Shown here piece by piece: positions 4,968-6,045 of a stretch of DNA of 6,045 nt (position 1 is its first letter; every line of letters starts with the position of its first letter). A program made the position numbers and the translations under genes. Source of the stretch: Ruminococcus sp. UBA3286 (GTDB lineage: Bacteria > Bacillota > Clostridia > Oscillospirales > Ruminococcaceae); contig DETO01000146.1 in assembly GCA_002362135.1 (NCBI GenBank), positions 1,009 through 7,053 of the forward strand, given 5' to 3'. The notes below the pieces were generated by a model. That model ran no database searches. It was not told where the DNA came from and was given only the letters and a program-made list of their open reading frames with translations.

Positions 4968-5769
4968 ACTTAAAATTTATTACTATGCAGGTGATATTAT
5001 CCTCGCCCCCGTTATTCAGAGCGTTCTGCACAAGTACGCCCGCCGTATTTTCGGGATCTCTGCCGAGAATTTCCGCAATCAGTTCGTCGCTGCACATATC
5101 GGTAAGCCCGTCGCTGCATATCAGAATCTTTCCGCCGCTCGCATTGAATTCAGGATAAGCAAGCGCTTTCAGCCCTATCCTGCGCATATCAGAGCCAAGA
5201 TAAGAAGTCAGCCCATGAGCGTCGCGGCTGTTTTTGGCTTCTTCAGGCGTATAAATCCCCGCTTTCAGCTTGCGCATTGCAACCGTCTGATCTTCTGTAA
5301 TTTGGCTTAATTTGCCGTCCTTGTAAAAATAAATTCTGCTGTCTCCAATGTTGAACGCCCTTACATTCTCGCCGTCGATACAGACCATCGCAAGGGTACT
5401 GCCGCTTTTGCCCGCGTGCATTTCCTCAGCCATGTCGCAGATTCGGTTGTTTATCTCGGAGGAGCATAAATTTATGATAGTGTGCAGTTTATCAGCCGAA
5501 GCTTCACGAATATGTGGAATAAATTCCGAAAACGACGCTACCGCTATCCTCGACGCAAGATCGCCGTAGGCCTCGCCGCCCATACCGTCGCAGACCGCTA
5601 ATATTCGCCTCGTTCTATTGTCAAGCTCAAAAACATCGCAGCACTTTTCCGCAAAGCGTATGCCGCGGTCGTCAAGCAGGCAATTATCTTCATTTTTACT
5701 GCGGATTTTACCCGTATCCGAAACGGCTGAAACCTTGATACAGCTATTCTTTTTCATTGAATTCTTCAT
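4966..5769 (-). CDS. PP2C-family serine/threonine protein phosphatase
   Basis: This cytosolic metal-dependent phosphatase (267 residues from the chosen start) should remove phosphate from Ser/Thr residues and usually opposes a Hanks-type kinase. The family motifs are all in order: SDTGKIRSKNEDN (17-29) with metal-binding D28; VCDGMGGEAYGDLAS (59-73) with D61-G62; GSTLAMV (123-129); FNIGDSRIYFYKDGKL (139-154); ITEDQT (157-162); LTSYLGS (187-193); ILICSDGLTDM (215-225) with D220; and GGEDNIT (254-260) with D257. All metal ligands are present, so it should be active. Length fits minimal PP2C proteins such as PrpC/Stp (about 245-265). The start at 5769 is preferred over an in-frame ATG at 5835 because AGGGGGAGA lies directly before it and the upstream gene ends at 5781. 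No membrane segment is seen. It is likely co-transcribed with the upstream membrane-anchored protein. Confidence 0.93.
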   Translation of the reverse strand: MKNSMKKNSCIKVSAVSDTGKIRSKNEDNCLLDDRGIRFAEKCCDVFELDNRTRRILAVCDGMGGEAYGDLASRIAVASFSEFIPHIREASADKLHTIINLCSSEINNRICDMAEEMHAGKSGSTLAMVCIDGENVRAFNIGDSRIYFYKDGKLSQITEDQTVAMRKLKAGIYTPEEAKNSRDAHGLTSYLGSDMRRIGLKALAYPEFNASGGKILICSDGLTDMCSDELIAEILGRDPENTAGVLVQNALNNGGEDNITCIVINFK

Positions 5770-5770
5770 G

Positions 5771-5779
5771 TCTCCCCCT
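5771..5779 (-). promoter_or_regulatory. Ribosome binding site that fixes the phosphatase start
   Basis: On the minus strand, AGGGGGAGA stands immediately before C-ATG (start at 5769). It lies in the 11-nt gap between the upstream stop (5781-5783) and this start. The earlier in-frame ATG at 5835 lies inside the upstream gene and would add 22 residues outside the conserved fold. Confidence 0.8.
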
Positions 5780-5780
5780 A

Positions 5781-6045
5781 TTATAAAAACGCGACAAGGC
5801 ATATCATTGCTATCAGAACTATAAACAGCAAACAAAGCAGCAATACGATTATAGCCGTTCTGCGCTTAGTATCTGAATTTACCGAAACACTCGCAGGAAT
5901 GTTTGCCTTTTTTACGGTAATTGGATAATTAGCCGCGGATTTCCGCTTTTTATCGTTCTTTTTGCTGTTATTGCTTTTATTATAATTATTTTTATTAATA
6001 TTATTGTTATTACTATTATTTTTGCTTAAATTATAATAATTATTA
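5781..6045 (-). CDS. Asn/Lys-rich protein with C-terminal membrane anchor (partial, N-terminus outside window)
   Basis: On the minus strand one frame is open from the window edge (base 6044) to a TAA at 5781-5783, giving at least 87 residues with the N-terminus missing. The visible part starts with an Asn/Lys/Ser-rich, low-complexity linker (about 1-36: NNYYNLSKNN, SNNNNINKNN and so on, then KKNDKKRKS). A less biased stretch (NYPITVKKANIPASVSVNSD) follows, and the last 25 or so residues are KRR-flanked and strongly hydrophobic (TAIIVLLLCLLFIVLIAMIC, then LVAFL). This looks like a single membrane anchor at the extreme C-terminus, with the basic KRR side expected in the cytoplasm. Since the PP2C gene starts 11 nt downstream, the missing part could be a Ser/Thr kinase or forkhead-associated domain; that is inference only. 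The hydrophobic C-terminal pattern, the clean stop and the perfect operon spacing argue that the frame is real despite its low complexity. Confidence 0.72.
   Translation of the reverse strand, partial: NNYYNLSKNNSNNNNINKNNYNKSNNSKKNDKKRKSAANYPITVKKANIPASVSVNSDTKRRTAIIVLLLCLLFIVLIAMICLVAFL

Noticed and set aside
5770..5835. Longer form of the PP2C protein starting at 5835
   Set aside because: The extra 22 codons lie mostly inside the upstream membrane-anchored protein's reading frame, whereas the ATG at 5769 has a near-perfect ribosome binding site.
1..6045. CRISPR array, tRNA, rRNA or phage genes
   Set aside because: No regularly spaced direct repeats, cloverleaf with CCA-type acceptor, rRNA core sequences, integrase or structural phage genes were found on either strand.

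Overview
The window looks like chromosomal DNA from a Gram-positive anaerobe of the Firmicutes, most likely Clostridia and perhaps a Ruminococcus-like Oscillospiraceae. This is inferred from the AGGAG-type ribosome binding sites, the moderate base composition with AT-rich gaps, and the mix of RlmH, YycJ, an AIM24-family protein, a TM2 protein and a PP2C phosphatase. The species cannot be fixed from the sequence alone.

Layout. (1) 1-1840, plus strand: the last codons of an upstream gene (probably the ATPase of an ABC transporter), overlapping an ABC-2 type permease (32-1363), followed closely by rlmH, which uses a TTG start (1367-1840). (2) 1841-2050: a short gap between convergent genes, filled almost exactly by a structure with 29-bp perfect terminal inverted repeats (1843-1871 and 2021-2049). 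Inside it are a strong hairpin that can serve as a two-way terminator and two further hairpins. (3) 2051-3512, minus strand: a two-gene operon reading AIM24-family protein then yycJ, with only one base between stop and start, driven by a clear extended -10 promoter at 3572-3601. (4) 3602-3900: an AT-rich divergent control region carrying repeated GTGATATA motifs and a strong plus-strand promoter. (5) 3901-4110: a small TM2-domain membrane protein. (6) 4231-4396: a roughly 160-bp imperfect palindrome with 16- to 17-bp terminal inverted repeats and a possible TTA target duplication, probably a miniature mobile element (MITE). It ends about 34 bp before the next gene. (7) 4430-4915: a small secreted protein of unknown function, followed by a terminator shared with the convergent gene. 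(8) 4966-6045, minus strand: a PP2C-type Ser/Thr phosphatase, preceded 11 nt upstream by the end of a gene that runs off the window. That gene's product has an Asn/Lys-rich linker and a membrane helix at its extreme C-terminus.

How the genes work together. The left block combines export (ABC transporter) with ribosome modification (RlmH). rlmH and yycJ are also chromosomal neighbours in Bacillus subtilis, so their closeness here may be a conserved remnant, although here they face each other. The right-hand operon pairs a phosphatase with a membrane-anchored protein, which suggests a Hanks-type kinase or forkhead-type signalling module whose main part lies beyond the window. No large novel system (CRISPR, defence island, biosynthetic cluster) is visible. 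The most unusual content is the two palindromic intergenic elements, the off-window tail-anchored Asn-rich protein and the small secreted protein.
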